Shown here: in pieces, positions 42,420 through 54,261 of the stretch
Layout: the number at the start of each line of letters is the position of its first letter
Numbering within the stretch: the stretch's first letter is position 1
Assembly: GCA_947184155.2 (NCBI GenBank)
Contig: CAMXCT020001491.1
Span: 169,501-233,500, forward strand
DNA from: Cladocopium goreaui
Taxonomy: Eukaryota; Sar; Dinophyceae; Suessiales; Symbiodiniaceae
Direction of reading: 5' to 3'
Length of the DNA stretch: 64,000 bases
The notes under the pieces: model-generated
The model's input: only the letters and a program-made list of their open reading frames with translations
Database searches by the model: none
Told to the model about the DNA's origin: nothing
Made by a program: the position numbers and the translations under genes

Positions 42420-43370
42420 GAAATTCGAGTGGTGTGCGAGGTGGATCAACAACAAAAAAGGCTGATTTAATGGGATTTAATGGCTATATCAAGGCAAATC
42501 ATCTAAAAATGTCATCGTCAACATTTACATGACAGGAAACCATGATGTTTGGTTTCCCCCCAAAATGTAGAGGTCCAGTGAATTCGCCTTTAATCAATCC
42601 CTTTGCGAGATATCCAAAAACCTAGGGAAATCATGTGGCAATTGTAATTACCAAGCAGTCACGATTTATCCTCATCCATGGGTTTATATTTACCCACAGA
42701 AACACAAATTCTCCCTGAGGTTTTCACCTGTTTCACCACATGGCTTATGAACAGATTGTGACATAAATCTGCCTACAACACCATGACTTAAATCTAAATG
42801 TCATGTAGCAATCCTCCCAGCAGGATGATTTCTACACTAGCCTTCCAAACAAATGTGGACTTAACGATGAGTTCAAAATTGTTGTGCCAATGGGTCAATG
42901 GTGCCAGCCATCTATCATCCAAGGTTGGAGACAACCCAGGGACCCATGTAAACCTTCAACCTAGGATTCAAATGGGTTACCAATATTGGTCCTAATTCCC
43001 CAAACTAGTGGTACTCGCCAAATACTTACAATGGCACCTGCACCTGCCACGTTAACATACGTTTTGTGGTTGATAGTTTTCACCAATCCAGTTTTTTTGA
43101 AACACAACTAAACATATTCACAATCATTCATCGGATGATTGTACATTAACAAATCATGTGAAAATATTCAACATTAACACAGCCCTGGTTATCCAAATTT
43201 AAACAGCCCTGCCCTGTCAGTCATCCCCGGGAAGCGATTGATGGTTTTTTTCACCAGGAAACATGGGATGTTCATCAGCAAATTGCTATTTTTGCTGTTT
43301 CTTTTTGCCTCTGGTTATTTAATGACTAACATATGGAAATTTGTGATTTTATGGTGGTTTAATGGTGGTC
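42420..43370. other. Intron-like stretch without recognised exon
   Basis: AT-rich unique sequence. I found no palindromic element of the named families and no convincing exon. Confidence 0.4.
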
Positions 43371-43380
43371 TAATGGGATT

Positions 43381-43492
43381 TACCCTCTGGTTATTTAGCA
43401 TAGCCATGGAAAATGGCCCGGCCCATAGAAATAGATGGTTTACCTATTAAAAATGGTGATTTTCCATGGCTATGTTAAATAACCAGATGGTA
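43381..43492. mobile_element. MITE-like palindrome, family A
   Basis: TACCCTCTGGTTATTTAGCA ... TAAATAACCAGATGGTA. Confidence 0.9.
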
Positions 43493-43768
43493 TAGGTTAC
43501 TAAATGGTTTTTATGTTGAATGTGTTTTTTAGTCATAGGTTACTAGCATTTTGAAGTGAACGGGCATTTTTTCATCATTTTTCCAGTTCGCAAACTGTTG
43601 AGTTACCGGAAAGCATTGGATTCTCCAATGTGCTGCTGGCATTTTCAGACCACAGACCTCCATTGTCATTTTCCATCATCAAACCAGCCGCTTGTTTGAC
43701 ATCAATAGTTGGGCTCCGGTGTGGTTGACAACATTGATATACCCAACCTGGTAATTTATCACACAACA

Positions 43769-43868
43769 TACGCTCTGGCAATTTAACATAGCTCTTGAAA
43801 ATACCGATTTATGGATGGTTTAGCTACAAAACAGGGTGATTTTCCATAGTTATGTTAGTTTACCAGAG
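43769..43868. mobile_element. MITE-like palindrome, family A (ends decayed)
   Basis: TACGCTCTGGCAATTTAACA ... TTAGTTTACCAGAG. Confidence 0.75.
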
Positions 43869-43934
43869 AACCAGTTTGGTTACACTTGACTAACCCAGTA
43901 TTAACCCGTTATTAAGCCGGCTTCCACATCCAGC

Positions 43935-43971
43935 CTTCGACGCAGCTTTCATCTTTTCCTCCGCTGATTTC
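43935..43971 (-). CDS. Coiled-coil-like exon, 37 nt
   Basis: One nucleotide plus KSAEEKMKAASK; acceptor TCCAG/G, donor GC (AAG/GCTGGA). The first G completes an Arg codon with the AG that ends the exon at 46468, so the two are phase-compatible. Confidence 0.65.
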
Positions 43972-44506
43972 CTGGAGCCCCGGACGAGCACATCTGAGCA
44001 CAGTCACTCGATGCCCTTTCAAAATTCAATGGGAATTCCAGGATCCTAAAATGGAGGTACTGTACATTACTGTACCATATAGGCCATATTTTGTGGGGAT
44101 ATTCCAATTTAGGTTCCTGAAATGGCCATTGAAAAATGAATAAAAGTGATGGATAACCATGAAGTACAGTGAAATATTATCACGATAAATATCAAGATCA
44201 ATAATCTAAAGTCATATGAGGATAGATAGTTATGATCAATTTGAATCATGCAAATGCAATATGGATCTCGCAACGTATGGCTATGGACAAAAACTCTGAT
44301 GCCCTGATTGTTCTGTTCCTCTTTCACATCAAGTACAGGTGGATGTGCATCCCTGCATTCACATGGTGAATTATAGGTCTTGTCCCATCTGCATATCCAC
44401 CGGCTAGATTGCATTTCATTGACTTTTTCAACATGCCAAAAAATACCACCATGATATCGTCCCCTTTGGCCACGACATATTCCCAATATATATATATATA
44501 TAAATC

Positions 44507-44510
<4 letters not shown>

Positions 44511-44539
<29 letters not shown>

Positions 44540-44720
44540 TGTATGTATGTATGTATGTATGTATGTATGTATGTATGTATGTATGTATGTATGTATGTAT
44601 GTATGTATGTATGTATGTATGTATGTATGTATGTATGTATGTATGTATGTATGTATGTATGTATGTATGTATGTATGTATGTATGTATGTATGTATGTAT
44701 GTATGTATGTATGTATGTAT
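44511..44720. repeat. (ATGT)n microsatellite, about 52 pure copies
   Basis: 210 nt of uninterrupted ATGT, flanked by TA runs. The Tyr-Ile-His-Thr and Met-Tyr-Val-Cys ORFs in it are artefacts. Confidence 0.98.
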
Positions 44721-45224
44721 CTCTCCATCTGTATTTATATACATATATATATATTGGCGGTTTCTTAGCATGGTGGATCCCTAAGTCACCGTGGGTTTCA
44801 ATAGCAAAAATGATATTTGGGTTAAGCCCACTTTAGGAAACCTCCATATTGGCTTCGAGTTAATTCATAACAGCATTGCTGTCCGGGACGCCTTCATTCA
44901 GCGATGGGGGAAAAAATCATGTGAACAGTTTGGAATCTTCCTCCCAGAGTCGAAGATAAAACACATAGATAGTTTGCCGGGAAATCATCTATAAATTGGT
45001 AAATATAATGGGATCTAATGGGGTTCAATTACACTCCGGCAATTAATTTAACACTTTGCAAACTAAAATGGACGGCCAATTTACTTCGATGATTTAGCTA
45101 GCTATTAAACATGTTTCTTCCATAGCTGTTATAGAAATGTGTTTCACATATTTGAAACCGATCGCCAGCCAAATTACACTCTGGTAGTCAAACGTTGCTG
45201 GCCGGCATAGAAAAGCTTATATAA

Positions 45225-45355
45225 TTTCAATGGGAATTTCAGGATCCTAAAATGGAGGTACTGTACCATATAAGGCAATATTTTGTCGGGATATTCCCTT
45301 ACATAGGCCTTATATATGGTAGGTACCTCCAATTTAGGTTCCTGAAATGGCCATT
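45225..45355. repeat. Palindromic element, family J
   Basis: TCAGGATCCTAAAATGGAGG ... CTCCAATTTAGGTTCCTGAA, with AGGCCTTATATATGGTAGGT inside. The copy at 44020-44130 has the same ends with a shorter centre. Confidence 0.75.
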
Positions 45356-45647
45356 GATAACTATGTTAGCTTTCCAGAGGGTAATTCTATCCCATTCTGT
45401 CCCTATAAATCCCCATTGTTTTTGGTAAAGCCTCAATTTTCGAACGGTTTGCCAGACGGGAAGTGATATAAACCCCCATTAAATATACGTAGTTATAAGT
45501 ACCATGAACCATCGTTATTAGAGTTATGTTCACCAACTTCTAGATGATTTCCCATTAAGTCACCATAACATAGGAATATCATTTTGGGATATCATAGGAA
45601 CATCAAAGACTAACGGGGATGCGTGAAAATATCTTATTCCCCTACTG

Positions 45648-45748
45648 TGGATGGTTGCGAAATCCTGCACCACCTTGGTTGAAACCCTATAAATAATAGG
45701 ATGTTTGCCATCTATCAACTGGTGCAAGATTTCGCAACCATCCACAGT
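45648..45748. mobile_element. Fold-back element with CTGTGGATGGTTGCGAAATC ends
   Basis: The left arm is repeated inverted at the right (GATTTCGCAACCATCCACAG); next inner words CTGCACCAC/GGTGCAAG also pair. Confidence 0.8.
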
Positions 45749-45823
45749 GTGGGGAAACAAGTGGATATACAGTAACTAGATGTAACTAGTGAATGATGCT
45801 TGGTTGATGGCTATATGACAAAT

Positions 45824-45932
45824 TACCCTCCGGTAAACATGTACATAACTATGGAAAATCACCATGCTAATGGGTAAATCCACTATTTCTATGGCCATTT
45901 TCAATAGTTTCTTGTATGTTTACTAGAAGGCA
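45824..45932. mobile_element. MITE-like palindrome, family A (right end decayed)
   Basis: TACCCTCCGGTAAACATGTA ... CTTGTATGTTTACTAGAAGG. Confidence 0.75.
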
Positions 45933-45952
45933 CATGGGATTGTACTGCCCAA

Positions 45953-46050
45953 CTGATTGGTGGTTTCAACCCCTCTGAAAAATATTAGTCAGTTGGGATG
46001 ATTCTTCCCAACATATGGAAAAACAAAAAATGTTTAAAACCACCAACCAG
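45953..46050. mobile_element. MITE-like palindrome, family B
   Basis: CTGATTGGTGGTTTCAACCC ... GTTTAAAACCACCAACCAG. Confidence 0.85.
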
Positions 46051-46220
46051 CTATGGTTATTGGAGTTATAAACCCACCAACTGAGCTATCCTTTGGGGGC
46101 CCACCATATAATTACCCAGATGCAACCATAACTATGGAAAGATCCACTATTTTCAATGGGAAAATCCACTATTTCTATGGCAATTTTCAATAGCAAACTG
46201 TTAAATTACCAGCTAAATGG

Positions 46221-46336
46221 TTCTTAGATGGGCCATGGGATTAGCTAAATGGTTCGTAACTGGGGATATAACCCCCTATATCCCAATGATAATCCATTTA
46301 CTAATTAGTTAACTAACTCCATGGCCCATCTAAGTA
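46221..46336. mobile_element. MITE-like palindrome, family C
   Basis: TTCTTAGATGGGCCATGGGA ... CCATGGCCCATCTAAGTA, with GGATATAACCCCCTATATCC at the centre. Confidence 0.9.
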
Positions 46337-46467
46337 CTGCCTAATACCCTCTGGTAAACTAACATAACTTTGTAAAATCACTATTTTCAATGGGAAAATC
46401 CACTATTTCTATGGATTGTACTGCCTAATATATTGTAGCCCTCTTCTTCCCATATGACTGCGGCTAC

Positions 46468-46532
46468 CTCTTCGTGGCCGCCGCTTTGGCGGCCGCATCG
46501 CTGTCGTCGCTGCGCTGCCCGGCTTCGGCCGC
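46468..46532 (-). CDS. Ala-rich exon, 65 nt
   Basis: 21 codons plus AG, starting AAEAGQRSDDSDAAAKAAAT; acceptor CTTAG/GCG, donor GTAGCC. Very GC-rich against its flanks. Confidence 0.7.
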
Positions 46533-46679
46533 CTAAGTTCCAACGCACGTTGTTGGCACCACGGTGGTGTGATTTTGACCATTTTTTTTGGATGAATAGA
46601 ATTTTATGGTGATTTTATGGTGATTTTATGTTGATTTTATGGTGGTTTAATGGTGATCTAATGGTGATCTAATGGGATT

Positions 46680-46788
46680 TACCCTCTGGTAAACTAACAT
46701 TTTTCTATGCAAAATCACCATCTTTAAGTTCGGTAATTTAACCATTAGTAGGTGCCATTTGCAATAGCTACGTTAAATTACCAAATGG
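46680..46788. mobile_element. MITE-like palindrome, family A
   Basis: TACCCTCTGGTAAACTAACA ... CGTTAAATTACCAAATGGT. Preceded by ATGGTGATTTTATGGTGATT-type short repeats. Confidence 0.8.
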
Positions 46789-47136
46789 TCATTAAATGGG
46801 TTTATAGTTTTATATATCCAATTACTGTAATGATTGATTATCAACTACAAATATAAAACCATAATGTGTGAATTTATGTGAATTAAATGGCTTTATATTC
46901 AATTCCATTTCCCAATATGAATATTCCATTTTGGCTAATTGACCATTGGCAATCATTGGGAAGTGGAATAGAATGGGATATTATTGGTATTAATCATTGG
47001 GATATGGAATAGAATATAGACGGAATGTAATGTTTTAATTGTGTTCCCAATCATTGGTAATGAAAGGGAATGAATCGGATATGAACCACCAGTCAGTGGG
47101 CAAATAGTTAGGTTCTTCATCATGGGGAGGATTAAG

Positions 47137-47212
47137 TAGTACGTGGGTAAGTTCACTTCAAAAATAACTGGACCCCCCTACGTACCCCACTTCTAAGTGG
47201 GGTGCACTACTG
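47137..47212. repeat. Short palindrome with AGTAGT/ACTACT ends
   Basis: AGTAGTACGTGGGTAAGTTC ... GTGGGGTGCACTACT, with the hairpin CCCCACTTCTAAGTGGGG near the right end. Confidence 0.5.
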
Positions 47213-47630
47213 TAATCATGTTGATGAACTTAACTCTTGGGCCTTGATCATTGGGTGATGTGAGTTGTTTATCACAATAACAAATAAACAATAACAACAA
47301 TTAACCGCTATTATTGGGCTTGTTATCAGTTATTATTGGTTATTATTATTATTATTTTTTTTTTTTTATGTGGGCTCACTATAATCACTATAACAACAAC
47401 CTACAAAAAAGCGGTTATTTGGGGATACTTGCCCCCTACATCAGACATAATTTCAGTGACTTCGCGACGATTGCGAAATGATTCATCCGAATGATCATCC
47501 ATCCCATGTGTTGCTGCTTAACTCATTATTATCATGGAATATAATCTCAACTCCGGATTAAGAATGGTTTATTAATGGTTTATTAATGGTTAGTGATGGT
47601 TAATAACTATTAATAATGAGGAATAGTGGT

Positions 47631-47763
47631 TAATGTCAACTCCGGATTAAGAAACCATGGTTTATTAATTGTGGGGGTACCCTCCAGATAGTCACAATAT
47701 GATACATAAATGGTATCCACCCAATTAAACAGCCTAGGAGTTTATTAATCCAGGGTTGACATT
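47631..47763. mobile_element. Palindromic element, family F
   Basis: TTAATGTCAACTCCGGATTA ... TAATCCAGGGTTGACATTAA, with GTGGGGGTACCCTCCAGATA inside. Confidence 0.85.
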
Positions 47764-48071
47764 AATTGATATCCCTCATTAGCAGCTACAAAAACCTTCA
47801 CACTCCATTTATGATACCATTTTCCCATTGACTATCCCCGCATTATACCATTGTTTTTTTGTTGCTTGAGCATGTTGAGTCTGTTTTTTTTCGCCAGCGG
47901 TTTCTCCAGAAATCATCCAATTTTTTCCCCTCTTGCCGCATCCCACTTGGTAAATGGCTTTTCCCCGCACTTGTAGATTAATGGGATTATATGGGTTATA
48001 TATGGATATCCTCAACTATGGATGCCATGGATCCTAAGTGGGAATAAGTGTGATGGATCTCCAACTGGCAC

Positions 48072-48140
48072 CTTCTTCTCGGCGGCTTCCTTCTCAGCCG
48101 TCATGTTTTGCTTCTTGGCCTCTGCCTTAGCTGTAGCTTC
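48072..48140 (-). CDS. Coiled-coil-like exon, 69 nt
   Basis: 23 codons starting EATAKAEAKKQNMTAEKEAA; acceptor CCTCAG/GAA, donor AAG/GTGCCA, phase 0 at both ends. Upstream end of the Ala/Glu/Lys-rich exon series. Confidence 0.75.
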
Positions 48141-48221
48141 CTGAGGCAAGGCCAGTCAAGGCCAGCAGGCAGCAACATGGGGGTTTACATGATGGACATA
48201 ACGCCGGGGGGTTATATATGT

Positions 48222-48325
48222 TACCCTCTGGTGAACTAACATAGCAATTGAACATGGCCATTTATAGTGGATTTTCCCATTGAAAATGGTGATTTTCCAT
48301 TGCTATGTTAGTTCACCAGAGGGTA
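48222..48325. mobile_element. MITE-like palindrome, family A (near-perfect arms)
   Basis: TACCCTCTGGTGAACTAACA ... TGTTAGTTCACCAGAGGGTA. The two 20-nt ends are exact inverses, so this may be a young copy. Confidence 0.95.
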
Positions 48326-48663
48326 TGATTTACAATATGCCAATATATAGTGTATATAGGCTTCACATATACAGTTCAAAAATATAAATACCGGCTTTCA
48401 TATCCCCACATGTTCAACTTGGGGTGTATTTGAGATTCTTTGATGCATTTGGGTGCCACATTCGACAAAGTTCACAGCTGCGACATGCCACCCCTGTGAT
48501 GTGATCAACATTGGCTGGATATCTACGAGGATAGCAGTGCATCACCAATTTTCACACTAGTTCACTGTTCTAACATGTTCTAACCGAACCCATCAATAGT
48601 TGGGATTTTTCGACCCAAATATGCCCAAATGGTGAACGCCAACAGCCCCTGCCATCCTCTCGC

Positions 48664-48726
48664 CTTTGACAAACGCATGGTGCGACGGATGGCTTTGCTG
48701 ATCCGCGCAGGCACTAACTTCATCTC
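48664..48726 (-). CDS. Basic exon, 63 nt
   Basis: 21 codons starting EMKLVPARISKAIRRTMRLS; acceptor GTCCAG/GAG, donor GC (AAG/GCGAGA), phase 0 at both ends. Confidence 0.7.
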
Positions 48727-49492
48727 CTGGACATATTTTTCACAAAAAACAGGTGGAAACTGTGGGAAATTTCATGCATCAAAAGGGTCATGGGAATCTC
48801 AAGGGTTGAATCCTTTGCACCAAGTTGATGTTCCAGAGATTTTTTTGAGAAATAAGGAGAGTTGAGGAATGTGGATTTTTTTAAGGCAGATCCAGGTTGA
48901 TTTTTCAAAAGCCCGTGGGATCTTGTGGAGCCCGTGTTGGGATGATTATGCTATGGCAATGCGAAAATCCCTGCAGTCTGAGGCTGAGTGGAACATGTTG
49001 GAAAATCTTGGAGTATATCCCAGTCACATCCAGTTTTCTTTAGCCAATCCGTCTGAAAGTGAACATTCACTACCTGTAGCATCCTATATCAATCTTATGG
49101 GGACATATCAATGAGAGGTACAACATATACTGGGATATTATGGGCTCTACCCTCTAGTAATTTAAACAATTTGCGAGCTGGAAAAGCACCCTTTGCAAGT
49201 GGTAAACCAGCTATAACCAGACTATCTTCCACTTCGCAAACTGTTCCATGGCCACAGTTATGGCGTTTTTTCCAGTTATAAGTACTTATGACCCCATTTA
49301 AAGAATGTATAATCCCATTTGCAACCAGTTATAACTAATAAATGGCCATAACTGCAAAGGGTGTATCCCTAAACGTACTGGTACGTTGTCCGAACAGGAT
49401 TCCCCGTTCGGAAGGTGCCCAATATGTGGGGCAGTCGAATCCCATATAATATATCATGTAATCATCAACCAACCATCATTCACTAGTTATAC

Positions 49493-49625
49493 ATATATCT
49501 GGGTACACGGTACATGATAATATTTCACTAACCTGAATAGTTCGGCCATATTGGGATGATTTCCCTTACTAACCATCATTCCCAGTGAGGGAGAACAGTG
49601 AGGTCGTTATAATTTACCCATATAT
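49493..49625. mobile_element. Palindromic element, family G
   Basis: TATATCTGGGTACACGGTAC ... CGTTATAATTTACCCATATA; contains CACTAACCTGAATAGTTCGG and TGATTTCCCTTACTAACCAT. Confidence 0.8.
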
Positions 49626-49751
49626 TATATATATATATATTATATCCACTTGTATCCCCATATGTTGATGCTTAACTGATGTTAAAAGCACCAAAAAATG
49701 ACAAGAACCATCAGCCAACGGAGGTTTAGCTAAGCCGTAGCCACTGCTCAC

Positions 49752-49800
49752 TGCCTCATCAAGGTATTCGTCACTCTCCAAGTCCAAAGCGATTTTGGAC
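49752..49800 (-). CDS. Acidic exon, 49 nt
   Basis: One nucleotide plus SKIALDLESDEYLDEA; acceptor ATGAG/G, donor GCA/GTGAGC. The G completes Arg with the CG that ends the exon at 50221. Confidence 0.7.
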
Positions 49801-49965
49801 CTCATGGGCTCCAAAGCGGGTAATGAATCTTAAATCATCATTGGGTTAATCTAATAACAATCTATGCATTAATTATTGTAATGAACTATAAAGTACTAAA
49901 CCCTCTGGCAATCACACATGGCAATGGACAATCTCTTAACAAATGGAGGTTTAGCTATTAATTTA

Positions 49966-50080
49966 TACCATCTGGTTATTTAACATAGCCATGGAAAAAC
50001 ACAATTTTTATATAATAGGTAAAGCATCTATTTCTATGGGCCATCTATACCATGGTTATGTTAGTCATAACCAGAGGGTA
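49966..50080. mobile_element. MITE-like palindrome, family A
   Basis: TACCATCTGGTTATTTAACA ... TTAGTCATAACCAGAGGGTA. Confidence 0.85.
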
Positions 50081-50220
50081 ACTGAACTATATCTTATATC
50101 AAGTGTTGTTTGTTACAAAATGTAGTTGTTACAAGCTATTACAATGCTTATAGACGCTTGTAGATAGATGCTATATAGGCTATAATACATCTATGGTGAT
50201 AGCCATGGGGCTATCTGGGC

Positions 50221-50243
50221 CGGCCGAAGTCGGCGCACAGCAC
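50221..50243 (-). CDS. 23-nt microexon
   Basis: VLCADFG plus CG; acceptor CAACAG/GTG, donor GC (CG/GCCCAG). Phase-compatible with the exon at 49752. GC-rich in an AT-rich intron. Confidence 0.5.
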
Positions 50244-51089
50244 CTGTTGGGGTGATGGGATTATTGGGACGCACCTGGGGTTTCAATATTGATTCATGTG
50301 GTACTTGATGCTATGGATCAATTATGTTGCTTTGGTGGCATGAAGTTCATGAAGTTCACTATTTCTCTTGCAGTCCAATAACTAACTTCCAAACTGGGTC
50401 CAAACTTCCAGATGTGGAAGATGGATGAAGACTGAGTATCCTGACTCCTCTCGAACGGCTGCAACGGCCGCGGACATCAAGATAATACTCCAGCATCGGA
50501 AAGACGTCATCGTCAGCTGAAGAAGGAAATTGCGAAACAAACTACGACCGTGTTGATCTGACTGTTTGAGAGAACTGGCAGCGGGAAAGCCCTGGAGGTG
50601 AATGCATGTGAATGCGGCTGACAAAAATCATTCACATGTCTTAGAAGTCTGGAAACGAGGTCGAGACACATCGATGGGATCTTGAAACGAAAAGACATTC
50701 AGGATTCGAAACATCCAGACCTAAGGTTGCCAGTGTTGCTCCCCATGGACCAAAGATTGAAAGCTGGGGAACATTGGGGAAGCCAGGAAGAATGCGGGAA
50801 TGCTTCTGGATCCTGTCAAAACCTCTGGGGCTCACTAAACTCAAAACTTATTTCGCTGTTTGGACATGTTTGGACATGTCTAGTACCCAAAATCTCAGTA
50901 ACTGTAGAGAATCTGGGCTAGTTGAGTGCCATACTATATATATATATATAACCTATATATATATAACCAATATATAACCTATATAATATATATATATATA
51001 ACCTATATATGTATATCTGGGCCAATTTTGCTGTGCTCAATCTCAAAATGCCATCAGGTAGCCGGTAGCCATTTCTACCCAGTCTCCTC

Positions 51090-51155
51090 CTTCTTCAGGT
51101 AGTCTCTGGAACCTTGGGGCAACCTGGTCCGAAGGAATCCGTCAAGCTGGGTATC
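51090..51155 (-). CDS. 66-nt exon
   Basis: 22 codons, DTQLDGFLRTRLPQGSRDYL then KK; acceptor CCCAG/GAT, donor GA (AAG/GAGGAG), phase 0. The G-x-x-D-Y-L-K-K end resembles that of the exon at 54748-54810 (DPGDYLKKTLNW), perhaps an internal repeat of the protein. Confidence 0.7.
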
Positions 51156-51477
51156 CTGGGGAGTTGCTGGGGACTTGTGGAGACTTGTCCCAGCAAAATT
51201 TCTATGAGCCAAGACATGTAGGACATGTCAATGTCTCATGTTCATAGCGGGATGGATACTTCTTCACTTCCCATTTTAGCATATATGTTAGACACTTTTT
51301 ACATGTTTAAACATCTGCATATTCTGTACATACAAAGGTATAGCTTTATTTTTATCTATTCAAATATAAAATATAACCATATATAAACATATATAATCAT
51401 ATGTAACCCATAGTTCACCCATGGTTTCCCTAAACAGCCTTTCCCAACGGTGCAAACAGAATCTGCCCAGTGACTTC

Positions 51478-51525
51478 TTGGGCGCTGCCAAGATCACCTC
51501 CACAGCATTGGCCACGATGAAATTC
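51478..51525 (-). CDS. 48-nt exon
   Basis: EFHRGQCCGGDLGSAQ; acceptor GTCGAG/GAA, donor GA (CAA/GAAGTC), phase 0. Another frame (NFIVANAVEVILAAPKK) is also open but does not fit the neighbouring phases. Confidence 0.55.
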
Positions 51526-51604
51526 CTCGACGAAGCTGCCCATGCTCGGCAAATCTCAAGGAAAACATGGAGAGAGATGCTTGGATTCTATTAGATTAGT
51601 TCAA

Positions 51605-51685
51605 TTAGCTAATTATGCACACATATGTATATATATATGTATATATATATATATGTATATATATGTATATATATATATATACATG
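51605..51685. repeat. (TATG/TA)n microsatellite
   Basis: ACATATGTATATATATGTAT and similar words, one of many TA-rich runs. Confidence 0.85.
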
Positions 51686-51718
51686 TAAATCAAATTACAT
51701 AGTTGAATGTTGGTCATC

Positions 51719-51769
51719 CTTTTGGCCGGGCAGCTTGGAAGTGACCAGGTTCATCACCGGCCTCTCCTC
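51719..51769 (-). CDS. 51-nt exon
   Basis: EERPVMNLVTSKLPGQK; acceptor CACCAG/GAG, donor GA (AAG/GATGAC), phase 0 at both ends. Confidence 0.7.
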
Positions 51770-51862
51770 CTGGTGCATGGCAAGGATCATTGGAACATCC
51801 CTGGGTTATAACTGGTTAATGGATGTTAATGGATATTAAATGACCATCCACACACACATATA

Positions 51863-51915
51863 TATCTATCTATCTATCTATCTACTTCTATCTATATACT
51901 TCTATCTATCTACTT

Positions 51916-51947
<32 letters not shown>

Positions 51948-52165
51948 CTATCTACTTCTATCTATATACTTCTATCTGTCTACTTATGTCTATCTATCTA
52001 TCTATCTATCTACCTTTCTATCTATCTATCTATCTACCTATCTACTTATATCTATCTACTTATATCTATCTACTTATATATATCTACTTATATCTATCTA
52101 TCTGTCTATCTATCTGTCTATCTATCTGTCTATCTATCTATCTATCTATCTATCTACTTATATAT
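51863..52165. repeat. (TCTA)n microsatellite with ACT/TGTC variants
   Basis: About 300 nt of TCTA with interspersed CTAC, TCTG and ATATA variants, forming an irregular higher order. The ORFs here are Tyr/Leu/Ser repeats. Confidence 0.95.
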
Positions 52166-52619
52166 ATGTGGATATTAATGGATATTAAATCCAGAAATCA
52201 CATTCATCACTGGATATTCAGTTGACTAATATCCACAAATGTGGGAAGAACAATGTCATAAACCAACCATTTGGGAATATTCGGAATGGTAAACATACCA
52301 CCTATTAAAATGATGATGACTGAAGGATGGTTCATGGCACTGTTTTACCATGTTTTACCCACACTACTGGATACTTTTTGGATGTTGGTATTTTGAAAAA
52401 AAAAAAACATCAAACTGATTTATTGATCATTATAACTAATGTTTGGTATTTTGGATGGGCATTTTGTATGTTATAACTGATTTTTTGATATGTTTTCTTC
52501 TGGGAATTTTGATGATTTGATGCGGAATGTGACTCGTGGGATCGGACGTGCTCCACTCGATCCACGGGAGTCCGATATGAAAAAAAATGATGCGATCGCA
52601 CAAAAAACAAATGGAACTA

Positions 52620-52737
52620 TACTTAGATAGGCCATGGGATTAGCGATTCATGGTTAGTAACTGGGGATATAACCCCCTATATCCCAATTATAATCCACTT
52701 ACTAACTAGTTAACTAACTCCATGGCCCATCTAAGTA
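52620..52737. mobile_element. MITE-like palindrome, family C
   Basis: TACTTAGATAGGCCATGGGA ... CTCCATGGCCCATCTAAGTA. Confidence 0.9.
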
Positions 52738-52864
52738 GAACTTCATGGCAGGATCAAGCAAAACAACAAACCTGGCTGGTGGTGGTAAACTAACAGTTTG
52801 CGAACTGGAAAATCATGATTTTTGATGGGTAAATCTCACTATAGATAGGTAAATCATAATTATC

Positions 52865-52985
52865 CTGGCTGGTGGTTAGTTTTAACCATCTTGAAAAATG
52901 ATGGAGTTCGTCAGTTTGGGAAGGATTATGTATATATATATATCCCTTTAATGATGGAAAATAAATGTTGGAAACCACCAACCAG
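52865..52985. mobile_element. MITE-like palindrome, family B (variant)
   Basis: CTGGCTGGTGGTTAGTTTTA ... TGTTGGAAACCACCAACCAG. The centre contains a TA run. It has the AACCATCTTGAAAAAT variant also seen at 55690 and 63973. Confidence 0.85.
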
Positions 52986-53239
52986 AAACAATAGTTACTT
53001 GGTATATGCACATATCTGCCCCATCCGCTACCAGGTGAGAGACCATCATCGCTGGGTTGAACCAATGTGGAACTGGGAGATGTTCCCCTTGAAAACCTCC
53101 ATCAAGCGGCATTCCAAGCGGCATTTCCCATAGTTGTCTCATGATTTCCAGATCTTTTCCGATGTGTTCCCATTGTTTTCCCTATATCTTTCCCATATAT
53201 TTTCCTATATGTTCCCTATATTTTCCTATAGGTTCCCTA

Positions 53240-53351
53240 TATTTCCTCCGTTTTTCAAATTGTCGCCGCCGCGTTCCACCGGCACCAGGTTCCCTGCCTT
53301 GGTGGGTGGCCCCACGCGCGTCTGCGGCTTCAGCTCTTTGGGCGCTAAAAC
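53240..53351 (-). CDS. Pro/Lys-rich exon
   Basis: Acceptor GTCACAG/GTT, then VLAPKELKPQTRVGPPTK. A GC donor (AAG/GCAGGG) would end it at 53298. The GC-rich open frame, however, goes on with AGNLVPVERGGDNLK to about 53245, so the lower edge is open. Confidence 0.6.
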
Positions 53352-53650
53352 CTGTGACCAGGAGATCTGGCAGGTTTTATCCAGCAATTTCTCCGGGTTT
53401 TATGAGAACCATCTGGGGTTTTGTGAGCAAACAACTGCCAGATCTATTGATTGTGACGGCAAAAAATAAGGGGTAAACATGAGTTAAAACCCCCAGTTCT
53501 GGCAATTTGTTTGCAACATTTGGGTTTAACCGTTTAACCTGTTTTTTATTGCAAAACTTCGATGATTTTCGCTCACGAATTCAATCTAGGAATTTGATGC
53601 TGTTTTTTCCATCGGTTGGCAAAATTCGTCAACAAAAATCCTCAGCATGC

Positions 53651-53689
53651 CTCTGGATGTTCGCGCTTCAGTTGAGCCAACGTCAACAC
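53651..53689 (-). CDS. 39-nt exon
   Basis: VLTLAQLKREHPE; acceptor GCGCAG/GTG, donor GC (GAG/GCATGC), phase 0 at both ends. Confidence 0.7.
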
Positions 53690-54261
53690 CTGCGCGGTTT
53701 GGCCAACGACAAACCGCAATATCACCAAAAATGGATGGATATTACCATCCTCAAACGGTCTGATTATGATTGGGTTTGCTACATTACAATCTAAATGGAA
53801 CTATAGAAAACCATAACATCTGTAAAAAAGGGTGAGGTTATGCAAAGCTCAAACACGCAATCCATTTGAATACACATCAAACGTCTAGGCAAACTACAAC
53901 AACTGGAAACACACATGTTGCATTTTTGCATGATCTTAATTAATCGTAATTCAATCGTCTCACTAGTTGACCAAACATATACAATCAATATTGTTTATAT
54001 ATTTATAAATTATTTATATACCTAAATTCGCTGGATGATTCCATCATCCCAAACATCGTTGAAGATAAATGAAGACATCACATGGGTTTTTTGCTTAAGG
54101 AACCACCCAAAAATAAAACATATTAATATTACCTATAGATTCCCCAAGTAGTGGATTCCCCACGGAGAAAATCCAAGATCAGCCACTAGCATCAGCCACT
54201 AGCAATAGTCAAAGATGGCGATCCAAAATCCTCGATAGCTTTGGTGATGGGAACATCCAGC

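Noticed and set aside
44324..44836. ORFs of Tyr-Ile-His-Thr or Met-Tyr-Val-Cys repeats
   Set aside because: Pure (ATGT)n microsatellite.
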